From positions 60,954,575 to 61,018,574 of the forward strand of contig OU744725.1 of NCBI GenBank assembly GCA_916613615.1: a stretch of 64,000 nucleotides of DNA. Direction: 5' to 3'. How positions within the stretch are numbered: the first letter of the stretch is position 1; each line of letters starts with the position of its first letter. The notes below the pieces were generated by a model. The model was not told the DNA's origin, searched no databases, and saw only the letters and a list, made by a program, of their open reading frames with translations. The DNA comes from Steromphala cineraria (Eukaryota; Mollusca; Gastropoda; Trochida; Trochidae). Of this stretch, positions 37,521-48,870 are shown in pieces. Made by a program: the position numbers and the translations under genes.

Positions 37521-37890
37521 TGCAAATAGTTAAGTACTCGACTTAGATAGTAAGTGGAGACACACGAACAATGACAACTAAGGTAGAAATATCAAAGAAT
37601 GGTTTTCGTTTTTGTTAGTCATTAGATACTGAAATCGGAACCGTGTCTAATATTCAATTATGGTATTTGTACAATAAGAAATAACACATCAAGTGCATGT
37701 GGCATTGTCCTGAAGATCTAAGCGCTTATCTTAATCGTTTCAGACACGTAATTTGTATGTTGAATTAGATCTCTGTTTAAAAGAAAAACTCAGATATGAA
37801 ATCGTTAAAGAACAAAACGATTTAAAATTTTTTATGAGGGTCAAATTTATTCATTTTTCCTACATGACTTCTGTGAGAGGCATTCAGAAG
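37521..37890. other. AT-rich spacer, nothing recognised
   Basis: No repeat or gene identified. Confidence 0.4.
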
Positions 37891-37898
37891 TTGTAGGA

Positions 37899-38062
37899 TG
37901 AATAAGGAAGAATTCTATGGATAGTCAACTTCTTTATTACAAGAGTGGCGTTTCGGTGTCAAACTAACACCCGTTTTCAAGCCAAGGGTGTTAGTATCTA
38001 CACCTAAACCTCGCACTCTTGTAATAAAGAAGTTGACTATCAATAGAATTCTTCCTTATTCA
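37899..38062. mobile_element. Head-to-head pair of Penelope-like element termini (palindrome)
   Basis: Arms 37899-37947 and 38014-38062 are inverted repeats matching at 48 of 49 positions. The core between them is a looser inverted match. Read away from the centre, each half contains a GGTGT...ACACC stem, GAAACG (mutated in the right half), then CACTCTTGTAATAAAGAAG. The stem plus GAAAC word followed by the AATAAAGAAGTTGACTATCC stretch recalls Penelope-like retroelement ends, which in several animals carry hammerhead-ribozyme sequences. Related single copies lie at 47927-48000 and 56040-56115. The family assignment is inference. Confidence 0.6.
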
Positions 38063-39604
38063 TTAATCTTACATGTGAAAAGTAAAACTAATTAACACCT
38101 AACCTACAATCTGCACATCAGCTTAGAACAAACTAAAGCGTTTCCGTAATGAGACATCGGGCAGATTAATAAGCATTAAATCCCAGCTGATTAAGACCAT
38201 AACTCTCAGGTCACCATCCATCATAGCACATATATTATTGATGCTGCCATTTAGAGGCGTCAGGGTGTGATCTATACCGTTTAGTGAGAAAGGTTAGACC
38301 AACATATTTCCTTTTGTCTTAATGATTTTAATTAGAAATGATCCTAGCACTGCCCCTGTTGAAGAGATATATTAACACTTCATGATAATTATCAATTTGT
38401 TAAAATAAAAAGCAGAGGCGTCTCAATGGCTATTTCAAAATGGTGTTTTGTAATTTTTGACCTCTGGCGAAGAAATTGATACAAGGATGACCCTTTCGAC
38501 CATCGAACATTAACAAATACGTTTTTGAACTTGATTTCTGCCTTCTAAGAGTACCAAGGGTTTATTCTTCATAAAGTTGCCCTATCTCTTTACCATACGT
38601 TTTTATGCCTTAATTAAAAGAACTTTACATAATGAATTCATACGGTAGAATACCCAACCTGTTTACAGTGTAATAATATAAATCATTACCAATAAGAGTT
38701 GAATTAGGTTTAAATTGACTTTGAGAGTTGTTTCTTAGTGATTTAATCATGTGTTAACAAGCTGTTGATGAATATTCATTGTAAAATGGGAGCATTTGGT
38801 TGTTACTGAGAACATTATTAGTCAATAACTACCAGAAGGGGTTTCGTTGCTTAATTAGTTTTGAAGAAGAATGCTGACATTTTGGTAATTAAAAATAATC
38901 TTGAAAAAGCGTTCATATAAAATCAGATGAAAATACAATATGTTAGATAAACAGAAGTGTACAGAGATCAAAATATTTCAATGAATAAATAACAGAATTA
39001 TATTGAAATTTATAAGGGAATCATTTTTGTTCTATTGATATTTGTAATATCTCTAAGTATTCAGCAAATTTCTAAAAGCCTAGCAATCTGAAGAACAAAA
39101 ATTGCATAACTCTCTTCAGTATATAAGCTTAGAAGAGAAAACAAAGAAACATCCAAAATTTAAAATTCATTTTAAGCTTTTCGTCAATGAAATTAGATCT
39201 TTGCCAGTTTCCATAAAGTTAGGAGAAGTATGTCTCATGATTTCTTATGAGAAAAAGTATAAATTAAAAAAACTATATGTCTGAGGCAAGTTAATATAAT
39301 CTTACTTGCATTCTCAAGTCTAAAAGCCAAAATGAAAAACCTGACCTCTAACCAATATATGGCTTTAATTATGAAAATATGTTTGAATCATAGACGCACG
39401 ACATCATGAAGTGTTCGATCACAAATCACATTTTACATTCTGAATTTATTAGCATTGAAATTTTATTTTTAAGAAACATCAATCAAATTACATCATTTTA
39501 TAATTTTGACATTTTTGACTTCAACGTCAAATTCTATGCCACTTTAGATGAGTCGTGTTCCATGAAACAGCTCATCGTCACTCTCTAAAACAGTTCTCTC
39601 ACTC
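38063..39604. other. Spacer, nothing recognised
   Basis: 38100-38560 is slightly less AT-rich; the rest is AT-rich. Small openings at 39102-39284 and 39406-39588 are unremarkable. Confidence 0.4.
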
Positions 39605-39969
39605 TTAAAGGGGCAGTAGCACGTTTTAAAGGGGAATATAAGGTGATGTCAGGAAAATTGAAATATATGGTTCCAATTGAAAGACAATGTATTGAAACTA
39701 AATAAAGCACTAATAAAACAAATGTATAATGTATAGTTCAGACATGCGATTCCTTTTTCTAACAAGAAATGCATTAAAGGTGTTCACACAAAAATGGACG
39801 CCAATTTACTTAATGTGAATTCTTATAATTTGTCCTCTGATCATGGATGATTAGTTTGTGTAATGAGATATTTGACATTTACAATACATTTAGCGTTAAC
39901 GTTCACTTATTTAAAAGTTTAAAAATTGAAAATATAAAATTGTCAAAAAACGTGCTACTGCCCCTTTAA
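39605..39969 (+). mobile_element. MITE family 1, full-length copy
   Basis: 365 bp, TTAA at both ends, terminal repeats TTAAAGGGGCAGTAGCACG and its complement. Inner block GGTGTTCACACAAAAATGGA. Confidence 0.92.
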
Positions 39970-40440
39970 CAGCTAAGAAAACAAGAAACACAGTCACTTG
40001 TGACATTAATGATCTGTATAGTTCTTGACGAACTAATCTACAGCGATGAAAGTTTGAGACATTGTTTAGAAAAGAACATTCACACACATCTCTCTCCGAG
40101 ACCGAAAGTAGCTGTGATTAAAGTTTGTGTTACCATGCTCTACCGATGAATCAAAGTGGAGTTGGAGAACACTCCAGTGAGATTGTTTCAGAGTTTCTAT
40201 AACTCCGAATCGATGAGTAACATCGGAGTTGGAGCTTTGAGTTGTGAAAATCGTTTGCTGTAGATTTAAGCGACACTTTAATTGAGGTAAATCGACGGTT
40301 GGGCAGCAGCACTAGTATTTGCGAGCGGAGGAGGAAAGGTGATGTGTATTGCGGTGTAAGACTAGGAACAACAACACAATAACGTAATTATCGATTAATG
40401 TTTTGCGTTCTTGTCACTGATATGTAAACTTTTACATAGC
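39970..40440. other. Spacer, nothing recognised
   Basis: No repeat or gene identified. Confidence 0.4.
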
Positions 40441-40470
40441 AGTTTACTTTGAGCATGTTACAGTATGTAC

Positions 40471-40600
40471 GAGATGTATATTGCAGTTATCTAAGGACAT
40501 GTTACAGTGTTTACTTTATTGACAGTGGTATGTAAGAGATGTATATTGCAGTTATCTAAGGACATGTTACAGTGTTTACTTTATTGACAGTGGTATGTAA
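40471..40600. repeat. 65-bp tandem duplication, two copies plus partial
   Basis: The 65-bp unit starting GAGATGTATATTGCAGTTAT at 40471 is repeated at 40536. A third copy begins at 40601 for a few bases, and a partial diverged copy precedes (about 40454-40470). The two full copies look identical, so the duplication is recent. It abuts the microsatellite that follows. Confidence 0.9.
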
Positions 40601-40616
40601 GAGATGACTTCAAAAG

Positions 40617-41113
40617 GGACAGAGAAACAGAAACAGAGAGAAGAAATGACATAGACAGAGGGAAAGAAGAACACAGAAACAGACAGAGAATGTGAAAGAG
40701 AGATTGAGAGAATAAGATACAGACAGATAGAAAGAAAGATGCACAGACAAACAGAGACAGAGACAGAGACAGAGACAGATACAGAGAATGAGAGACAGAG
40801 ACAGAAACAGAAACAGAAACAGAAACAGAAACAGAAACAGAGACAGTGACAGAGAATGAGAAACAGAGACAGAGACAGTGACAGAAACAGAAACAGAAAC
40901 AGAGACAGTGACAGAGACAGAGACAGTGACAGAGAATGAGAGACAGAGACAGAGACAGTGACAGAAACAGAAACAGAAACAGAGACAGTGACAGAGACAG
41001 AGACAGTGACAGAGAATGAGAGACAGAGACAGAGACAGTGACAGAAACAGAAACAGAAACAGAAACAGAAACAGAAACAGAAACAGAAACAGTGACAGAG
41101 ACAGAGAAAGTAA
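40617..41113. repeat. ACAGAG/ACAGAA hexanucleotide microsatellite, about 500 bp
   Basis: Runs of AGACAGAGACAGAA-type hexamers with interspersed GTGACAGAGAATGAGAGACA higher-order blocks, repeated at about 40845-40880, 40925-40960 and 41000-41040. The 168-residue minus-strand ORF of Leu/Ser/Cys/Phe repeats at 40610-41116 is a by-product. Confidence 0.95.
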
Positions 41114-41809
41114 CAAACTTTATTTATTTATATATTCGTGTGGACAGTTGAACATACATATATATAAACAGTTAAAGCATGTTGAAAGTAAACCATACGG
41201 CCATTATTTACTTATGTCACGCTGTACTTTTAAATGAATACATTCATAAGCAAACTTCACAGAGCATATACCAGGAATAACGGCACTGGAACCACGCAGG
41301 TACTACAAGTACGATCCCACCTGTTGCCTCGTGATAATCACCGGTATCCGTTCTGAACTTAATGATGCACTCTAGCTCATCTGACTCAACCAACCGGGAC
41401 AATATCATCAAACAGCGCCATCACCTACATTCGTCACGCTTCACTCAATACACCATTCATTTAATTTATTTCCTCGCACCATCGGTTCTACTTCAGGCTG
41501 ATAAGGATAAACAATTACTAGAAACGCCTTTCAGAGGACTACAGTGCTTGAAGTATAGAAACGATATATACGGGCTTTATCGCTATGTTCCGCTATGCGA
41601 GCTTTCATCTGTTGAATTAATTAAACACCGTACGTCAGCTGACAGATTAGTACAATCATTTACGTTCAAATTGAGAAAAACAATATTTTCAGATTTTTAG
41701 TCAGTGTTTGTGGCAACAGATTTGAATAATTAATGAATTTAAAAAATTATGATGCCGATCTATTTACGACGATAGTTAAAACAGACACACTGCAGAGTAT
41801 AACGATCCC
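41114..41809. other. Spacer, nothing recognised
   Basis: A 112-residue opening at 41362-41700 shows no recognisable domain. Confidence 0.4.
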
Positions 41810-42158
41810 TTAAAGGGGCAGTAGCACGTGTTTTGATAGTTTTATATTTCAATATTTCCACTGATAATTGTACGACAATTTTGATAGTATCAAAAATGTC
41901 ATAACACAAACTAATTATCCATAGTCAGAGGACAAAGTATGAAGATTTACCTAAAATCCATGGGCGGCTATTTTGTGTGAACACCTTTAATTCATTTTGT
42001 GCAAGAAACAGGGATCGCTTGGCTAAACTTTATATTATATATTTGAATTATTACTGCTCCATTTAGTTTAAATGCATTGTCTTTCAATTGGAACCATTAA
42101 TTTTCATTTTCCTGACATCACCTTATATTCCCCCTAAAACGTGCTACTGCCCCGTTAA
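41810..42158 (-). mobile_element. MITE family 1 copy, reverse orientation
   Basis: TTAA-bounded. The right end CTGCCCCGTTAA shares its TTAA with the left end of the family 2 element that follows. Confidence 0.9.
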
Positions 42159-42386
42159 AGGGACAGTCCTATCGGGGTATTTTTTGTGGAAATTCAAGAG
42201 GACGCAGTGATGCATTCTATTGTTTGTCAAAGTAGTAAATCTAAATAACTGAAATGTTACCCTCACTAACATATATGAAAAGAATTGTGAAATGATCACG
42301 TGACAATCCTATATAAGTGGTTTAAAAGGGAAGTTCACCTGAATTTTGTTTCCACAAAAATTACCTCGATAGGACTGACCCTTTAA
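42155..42386. mobile_element. MITE family 2, full-length copy abutting family 1
   Basis: 232 bp. Left end TTAAAGGGACAGTCCTATCG and right end CGATAGGACTGACCCTTTAA; terminal inverted repeats extend about 48 bp. One TTAA (42155-42158) serves both neighbouring elements, so one inserted into the terminal TTAA of the other. Confidence 0.92.
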
Positions 42387-42592
42387 AGATGAAAAAACTC
42401 ATGGAAAAGAATAACTTCGCCTCATTCCACTAACTGTAGTAATCATAACTTAGGTATTACGAGATTTTACCACTTAAATTGTAACGAGAACTATTTTTTA
42501 ACAATGTTCAAATATTAAATAGATTTTGAATTTTGCTTTCGAGCTCAGAATGAGGTGTTTGAGTGGTTTGCTCTCCATTGCAGGAGATGAGG
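42387..42592. other. Spacer, nothing recognised
   Basis: No signal identified. Confidence 0.35.
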
Positions 42593-42728
42593 GTGACAAA
42601 TAATTGTTATTTGTCACGCCTGTTAGTGAGTTATTAACAAAACAGTAATTAATAACAGTAATTAGTAATTAATAACCCAGATTTGCAAACATATCGGATT
42701 TGATGATGTGACGTCACTTATGACGTCA
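42593..42728. promoter_or_regulatory. Hairpin, TAATTA cluster and double CRE
   Basis: GTGACAAATAA (42593-42603) is perfectly mirrored at 42607-42617 across TTG. Next comes a cluster of TAAT/ATTA homeodomain-type cores (42631-42677), then two perfect CREs, TGACGTCA at 42709-42716 and 42721-42728, 12 bp apart. This is the densest set of regulatory-looking motifs in the window. A GC-richer segment follows. Confidence 0.45.
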
Positions 42729-43450
42729 CGTTTCGCACATGTCGTTTTGCTCTATAGATTGCGTCGGCGGTAGTTCGCCCGTGCCTGAAAGCTGACATTT
42801 TTCTCAACTTCCTTAACTTTGGTTACAAAAGATCCCTCGCTCGACAAATTACCATGAGGCAGACACCTATGTCATTGACAGTATGAAATAAAAGGTCTTT
42901 TATTGGTAACACTGTCACCTATGTTTACCTATAACGAGTTTTATAGTTATATAATATCTCATCATCTTGAATTGAATTGGAATTATGTAGGTATATTAAT
43001 TATAATCGTTACTATTTTACGTTACTTTTTAAAGATGCTATATCATACTTGCAATATTTTTAAAAGTATTTTTAATGTATACGTTGTATTTTTAGAAAAA
43101 TTTAGCGACCAACCTTGAGAAAATCGGACCAAATTCATCAAATAGGAGATAATTTACCAAAAGATACCGAAACGGCAGTCGACATAAGGGCGAATCAAGT
43201 GTGGCCATTTCACAACTTCCGGTTTTTAAATGTACGCTTGAAAACCGTCTCTGTCGCGCTCAACTGGATTTTCTTTTCTTTTTCTCCAAATTAGGTGTTC
43301 GTTACTGTCAAAGTTGATACCCTTCGAACGCAAATACGGTAGTTGAGACACGGTGTAAATCCTACAAGCATAATGATTACGTCACCGAAAGCGGGTTCGC
43401 TAAATGACATGCCCTTTCTAGGAGGGGTACTGTGCTTGAAGCTTCGAAAT
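42729..43450. promoter_or_regulatory. Mixed-composition island downstream of the CRE pair
   Basis: GC-richer patches at 42729-42870 and 43150-43440 surround an AT-rich stretch. A 66-codon opening (stop included) with an ATG at 42921 (65 residues, one hydrophobic stretch GILIIIVTI) lies in the AT-rich part and could be chance. Confidence 0.25.
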
Positions 43451-43920
43451 AAGTATGTTATTGTTGATTAAACAATCTAAATATTATATCAAAATTTCGA
43501 CGAAAGATTTTTCTGATGTATTTCATTTCTCAATAGCTAAGTTTCGGCCTGAACCGCTTGCAAGTATGATACAGCATCTTTAACGTAACGTTTAGTTAAT
43601 GATTTCTTTATATCTTGTTAATACAAACGCAGCGACAAAACAGTGTTATATTTCTATCATAGATTGTAATCCATATTCTATGGAAAGAATAATTGAACAG
43701 AAGCAACATATTGTACCTAAACAACCTTTAATGATAAAGTTTGTTGTACGCACCAAAGTTTGATAACATTTGAATAATGTTTTGTTATCTAATATAAATA
43801 AGCTTTTAGATGTTTTTCAATATTAAAAATAACCCTCTACCCTACCGGTGGAACTATAATGATTACGATAAGAAGTCCATTATCACATAATTGCAAAATA
43901 TCATAAAGTTGTTTATACGT
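43451..43920. other. AT-rich spacer, nothing recognised
   Basis: No repeat or gene identified. Confidence 0.4.
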
Positions 43921-44340
43921 GATAAATGACACAGCGGGGCGTACAGTAATTCCGCTCTAATTCGATACGTTCTGAATTCATCCTTATCAAAATGTTCACT
44001 TCATTGCTGTTTATTGGGACGATCGCTTATCGCTCTTCACGCTGTCACAGGTGTGGCGTCATCTAGCGATCTCGCCTCCTCCTCTCAACATGAATGTGAT
44101 TACCTTGATATACACGGTTATCATAGCTTACTGTGAAACAATGAGAACTTATAACCTTTTATCATGCACTGTTTGAGAGCACATGAGTAGAACGAATGAA
44201 ATTCACAACCTGCCTGCTGTGATTGTACCGACGCAAGCGTGTTGTGCGAAAGCATTCAACCAAATCTTGCGCCGACTTCACATTACAGCAGTTACGGCAA
44301 TGCTAATCATTTTACTATTGTTCTACAATGCAACAGGTGT
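43921..44340. promoter_or_regulatory. GC-richer island, candidate regulatory sequence
   Basis: Repeat-free, with CACAGGTGTGG (T-box-like) near 44046 and a CpG-bearing core. No coding similarity. Confidence 0.25.
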
Positions 44341-45224
44341 GGTAGAAGAATAAAAGATTAGGTTTTAAAAATTTAGAATTACTTTCTGTAGGAACGTTGT
44401 GCATCTATCCTTTTTTAGAGCAGTAAAACGTTTATTGTAAATACGAACTCATGGTTTTATCGTTAAACGGGTCATTACGGTCGCTGTTGAATGTTAACAG
44501 TTAACTTTTTTCATTAATTAAGAGTTCTTTTCCATGTCACCCCCCTATATCAAGTTCGTTAGATAAGCGTTTAATTCATACGATGTAATCAACGGATACA
44601 ACAAGTTGCCTAAATAGGGAACAGATGTCACATCGCAACAACTTAGTTTTTCAGCTGTATGACTTGAATATTAAATTTAAAAAAAAGTCTATGATCAAAG
44701 GGATAAGGTGATGACTAAGTCGAAAATAATTATTAGAATCATGTTTTATTTGTGTCATTTATCTATCGATTGGCGTCCAACGTTATGGCCAGGCGTTAAA
44801 GTGTACGTCAAAGGTCAAGGCCGTTAAAATGGTTGCAAATATATCCTTAATCGAGAGTTAAATAAATTAATATAATTAGCTCATTTCATAATTACATCAT
44901 TGCTTTAGATAAATGTTTTACAAAATGCTTTTATACTGGACTGAAAACGTATTAAATGATTTGATGATAAATGAAATACGGCTCCAAACCTTTCAATGTA
45001 ACACTGATGATAAGGTGACACATCTTGAGGTATGTGTTCGACTCCAGCACGGGACCATCCAAACTGACGTGTATATAGACTGAGAAACCGAAACGCCATA
45101 AGATGTTTGTTTAGGAATTGTAAATGGGAAGAAGTGGTCTTTATAAAATTCTTAGGCGACCACTAAAATAATAACAATAGTAGTTTTGATAGTAATGGTG
45201 GTCAAGAAGTGACCTAGTGACATC
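44341..45224. other. AT-rich spacer, nothing recognised
   Basis: A 64-residue minus-strand opening at 44905-45099 may be an old repeat remnant but is not recognised. Confidence 0.4.
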
Positions 45225-45466
45225 ACATTACATTACATCTCATCCTGTGTTGTGTCCCTGGGCAAGGCACGTCATCCACATTGCACTCAGTCCGCCCAGC
45301 TGTTAAAATGGGTACCTGAAAAATGGATGTACTGACCTACATGGTCGTGGTTAGCGCTTAGTAGCAACTGTGAAAGTACACTCCTTCGGGGTAATAATGT
45401 AGCGCTTTGAGCATGTCTTAGGACGTGGAAAAGGCGCAATATAAGTACGCACATTATTATAATTAC
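45225..45466 (+). mobile_element. SINE, 5'-truncated copy
   Basis: 45244-45350 aligns well with 49803-49900 (shared words such as CATCCACATT, GTTAAAATGGGT and GACCTACATGGTCG). The tRNA-like head is absent. The tail AGCGCTTTGAGCA...AAGGCGCAATATAAGTA ends in ATTATTAT, a tail type common in marine invertebrate SINEs/LINEs. Confidence 0.8.
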
Positions 45467-45470
45467 TTTG

Positions 45471-46460
45471 CAACTGACAGAAAAGTTCAAACGGGACTTA
45501 TACCAAACACAGTTTCCTCCCGATAGGTTTGTGTTCTCTAAAGACGTATTGGGAAGAAGTCACATCGTCGTTATAGAAAGCTGTTAGATTTTATCATCTG
45601 GGACTGGAGGAGTCTTATTGCACATCACACCCAAAGGGACTCTGTTCTACTTCAAAGTCTGCATCTTCTAAAGGACTCTGATAAGCCGGAACATTTGTTG
45701 GCACTGGCAGGACGCGTCCAGCACGTATAACAGACGAGCCCTTGAAAGGCCGATGCAATGGAAAGGGGAAGGTAATCCCGTTTGACGGAAACTGTATCTT
45801 GCCTAATTGCAAATGACTGTTGTTACTGATAATAGAAATGCGTTGGACGCGCGGCATACACATTACGGATTTCGGTTTGAGTTATACGCGAGTTCTCACA
45901 CCATGCCGCTATAAATTCTGGCCAATCGTCGGAAATGACTGGAGAAATTATCCAGAGAGGGTTATTTATTTTGCCAAGGTTGTTGCGAATCTGACATATG
46001 GGGAAAAACTCCCTGAAACGACAATCCGGCCGAAATTCTATCATCGGTTGCGAGGAGGAACAAAACGCGCTATAATAAGTAGTCTCGCGAGAAATAATGA
46101 TGGGATAGCGGATCACGTGACGTGTCAAAAACTGTAAGGACCAATGATGGATCACTCCCTGGAGCCTCGATATCGAATTGGTTCGTCATGGCGGGCGCAT
46201 TGTGGGCTTGAAGCAATCGCTATAAAACTGTACCTAATATTCGTTTCACAGATGGACAGGGGTTGAAACAAACCTCGGCCAGGTGTAGAGAAAGCACGAG
46301 TCGTAACGTTTATTAATGAAATATAGCGGGCTGTCAGTTCGCCTCTACGTGACAAGGGCAATACAAAGGAAGTGACGTGCGAGATGTCAGCGAGATCTGA
46401 CGGGATTCGTTGTTTTGTGTGACAATGGCAAACGCTGCGTATCGCAACAATAGGGCTTAT
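45471..46460. promoter_or_regulatory. GC-richer island, candidate regulatory sequence
   Basis: About 1 kb of CpG-bearing repeat-free DNA including GATCACGTGACGTG at 46112-46125. Openings on both strands (45615-45863, 45820-46137, 45823-46155, 46152-46361) overlap heavily and share no recognisable domain. Confidence 0.35.
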
Positions 46461-47926
46461 CGCTCTCTAAAGACCACGATTAAGACATAGACCCTTTTTA
46501 TTTTCTAAGACGGCTTTAAAATAGTCCCGCTGTATTTGCAACACTTCAGCAAGCACCATATGTTGGAGCGGTTTTTCAAGTGCCTTACCTGTTAATGTGT
46601 AATTAATTATTCCTGTTACATTTTCTTTGATAAGACTACTCCAACAACACTTCAAAGTCAACAATATAAATTATGGATGAAAGATTCAACTGATTTTATG
46701 AATATCATAGAGCTATTAGTATTAAAAAAGTTCATAAATCAATTAGATCAGCTATTACATTCAGCTACATACAACTACTGAATACACACGTCATTGTTTT
46801 TTAAGCCACCATGCGGGCCTAAAAAAGCCTTAAATAGATCATTTATGCTAAAATACTTAGTAATAGTTTCTTACAGACTATATCCTCTGACCATTAAACA
46901 TTTCATGTGTTGAATATAACCATAAGGAAACATTTACTTTACTTACTAGACTTCATCATAAATTTACAGTACGTCAAACTGGTTAATTGCAAATATCAAG
47001 ACAATAGATAAAAAGCAACAACAAAAAGGCTTGTCTGTTAAATTATTGAAAATATCAAATTTGAAGCAACTTAAACTTTTGCTTAAACCCCGTAGTTTGT
47101 CTAGAATAATGGAGGTTTATGTGTGATAATAAGTCATATTTCATAAGCTATTCATCTGACGTAGGTAAAGAAATATGACTTCTTCGGAGTGACATTTATG
47201 TTTTCATGAAGGATATATTTGCAAGTATGATAACAATATGTTCTTTACTGGTTGTATAAATCTTATGATGAAAAATACTTCGATGCTTAGACCCTGTGTA
47301 ATGCCTCTATAAGCTGAAAAATTGGTAAGCTTATCTAATATAATTAGATTATCTCATTGAATATAGATGCTTGATGACAAGGTTCCTTACCAAATACAGG
47401 GATAAAGGGACTTGATGGGTAGTATAATGCAGGTAGCGGTATTAGAATGTTGCTTGACTTTTATACGTTGACAGGTATGTTTGGAACTCCCTACCTATTA
47501 TTCAAAATGACACAGAGCAGGAATAATGGTTTTATGTGATTAAATTTCTTTGATGTCGTGTTTTATCGATTCTGGCTCACAACAGTTCCTCTAATATCCA
47601 CATGCCCTTGTATAATGACGACAAATCGTACTTGTTTCTTTACATATATTTGAAAATAAGTAATATGATATCAGATATCAGACGAAATATTGTTCTACCG
47701 GGTGATGAATTTCATTTTTCAATAGCTAAATGTTATAACCAAAAGCACGGAAATATGACGATGGATTTTTAATATGTTTCTTGACGTCTTGTTGCCTCTC
47801 TGTATTCGCGAAAACCACTGTACCTATACCTTTCATATGCCTTAACTGTGTTGTTTGTAGTGGTTTTATAACCTAGTTTAATAGTTCTTTACAATCATTG
47901 ATACATATATGTCACTGTTATGATGC
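46461..47926. other. AT-rich spacer, nothing recognised
   Basis: About 1.5 kb without recognisable signal. Confidence 0.45.
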
Positions 47927-48000
47927 CTAGAAAACGGTATAAGGTTCTATACAGAAACGTCGCTACATTCTACAATAAAGAAGTTGATAATCCATAAACT
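47927..48000 (+). mobile_element. Penelope-like terminal fragment
   Basis: AAAACGGTAT...CAGAAACG then CTACAATAAAGAAGTTGATA and ATCCATAA parallel the half-copies at 37899-38062 in the same order of motifs. Confidence 0.5.
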
Positions 48001-48289
48001 ATTGTCTTCTTGATATTTCAAACTTCCAAATATCTCTCAAACAACTTCTTATTATTTATATCTATGGATTGTAAAGTCTTAAGCTTAATGTAAAATTCGT
48101 AGTGCAAAAATGTTACAAAAAAATTGGTTTTGATTTATTCTGGTCCCAAATCGATTGTGCAATTGTAAAGGAACAATGCTTTTGCAATGCTTGATGTAAC
48201 AATATAAAATATGTTACCTTATGGCCCTAGTTTAAACTCTGCCTTAAACCAACTCTTTGAAATGTTCGTGATTTTGCATGATAACAAGT
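48001..48289. other. AT-rich spacer, nothing recognised
   Basis: No repeat or gene identified. Confidence 0.35.
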
Positions 48290-48870
48290 TTTGAACCTTC
48301 GATCAGCTGAATGAACTGCGAATGAACGGGCGTTAGAGATAGAAGCGAAACGTTTCAAGCCGATAAGGCCGTATCGGCCCTCTAACGTTACATTGTCCGG
48401 CTAACGAACGTTCCCGCTATAAAGTTTGATTTATGGTTAGCGTTTACTGTCCGGCTTTGTGAAGACGTCTCCCTAGATTGGTGCCTCAGACCCTGCAACA
48501 GAAGCAACTCGACTCTCCGATAAAGGAGGACAGTTCCTTATATTCCAAAATCCCAATTTGGTATGAAAAGGTCGTTAGGGTCCTAATATTGGACCTTTAT
48601 AGCCGTTTGAAGCGTCCAGGTTGAGGTATCGTTGAAGGGAAAACGGGCATCTCCGCTTTATGTGAACTGGTTCGATAAGCATACCTGAGACGCATGCAAA
48701 TGAGGCATATTTTTCATATTTTAACCTGAGACCAAATTGATTGGCTGTAATTTCTTAAAATAACAGGCTATTGGAATGAAGTTGGGGTCGTTAATGGGAG
48801 CCTGGTCCCGTCGTAAAAGGGTTGAGATTTCAAAAGATCGAATCTTAGTTGAATTCAAAACTTAATGGTT
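48290..48870. promoter_or_regulatory. GC-richer island containing a folded element
   Basis: CpG-bearing, repeat-free segment. Holds the three-stem structure at 48331-48387 and a direct repeat of TGTCCGGCT (48394-48402 and about 48448-48456). Confidence 0.3.
48331..48387. other. 57-nt three-way junction fold
   Basis: Outer stem CGTTAGAG (48331-48338) pairs with CTCTAACG (48380-48387). Inside are two hairpins: GAAGCG-AAA-CGTTTC (48342-48356, one G-U pair) and GCCGATA (48359-48365) with TATCGGC (48372-48378) around AGGCCG. In all, 21 pairs sit in 57 nt with short joints. It could be a structured RNA, a cruciform or coincidence. No known RNA family is recognised. Confidence 0.4.

Noticed and set aside
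40610..41116. 168-residue Leu/Ser/Phe/Cys-rich ORF on the minus strand
   Set aside because: Translation of a hexanucleotide microsatellite.
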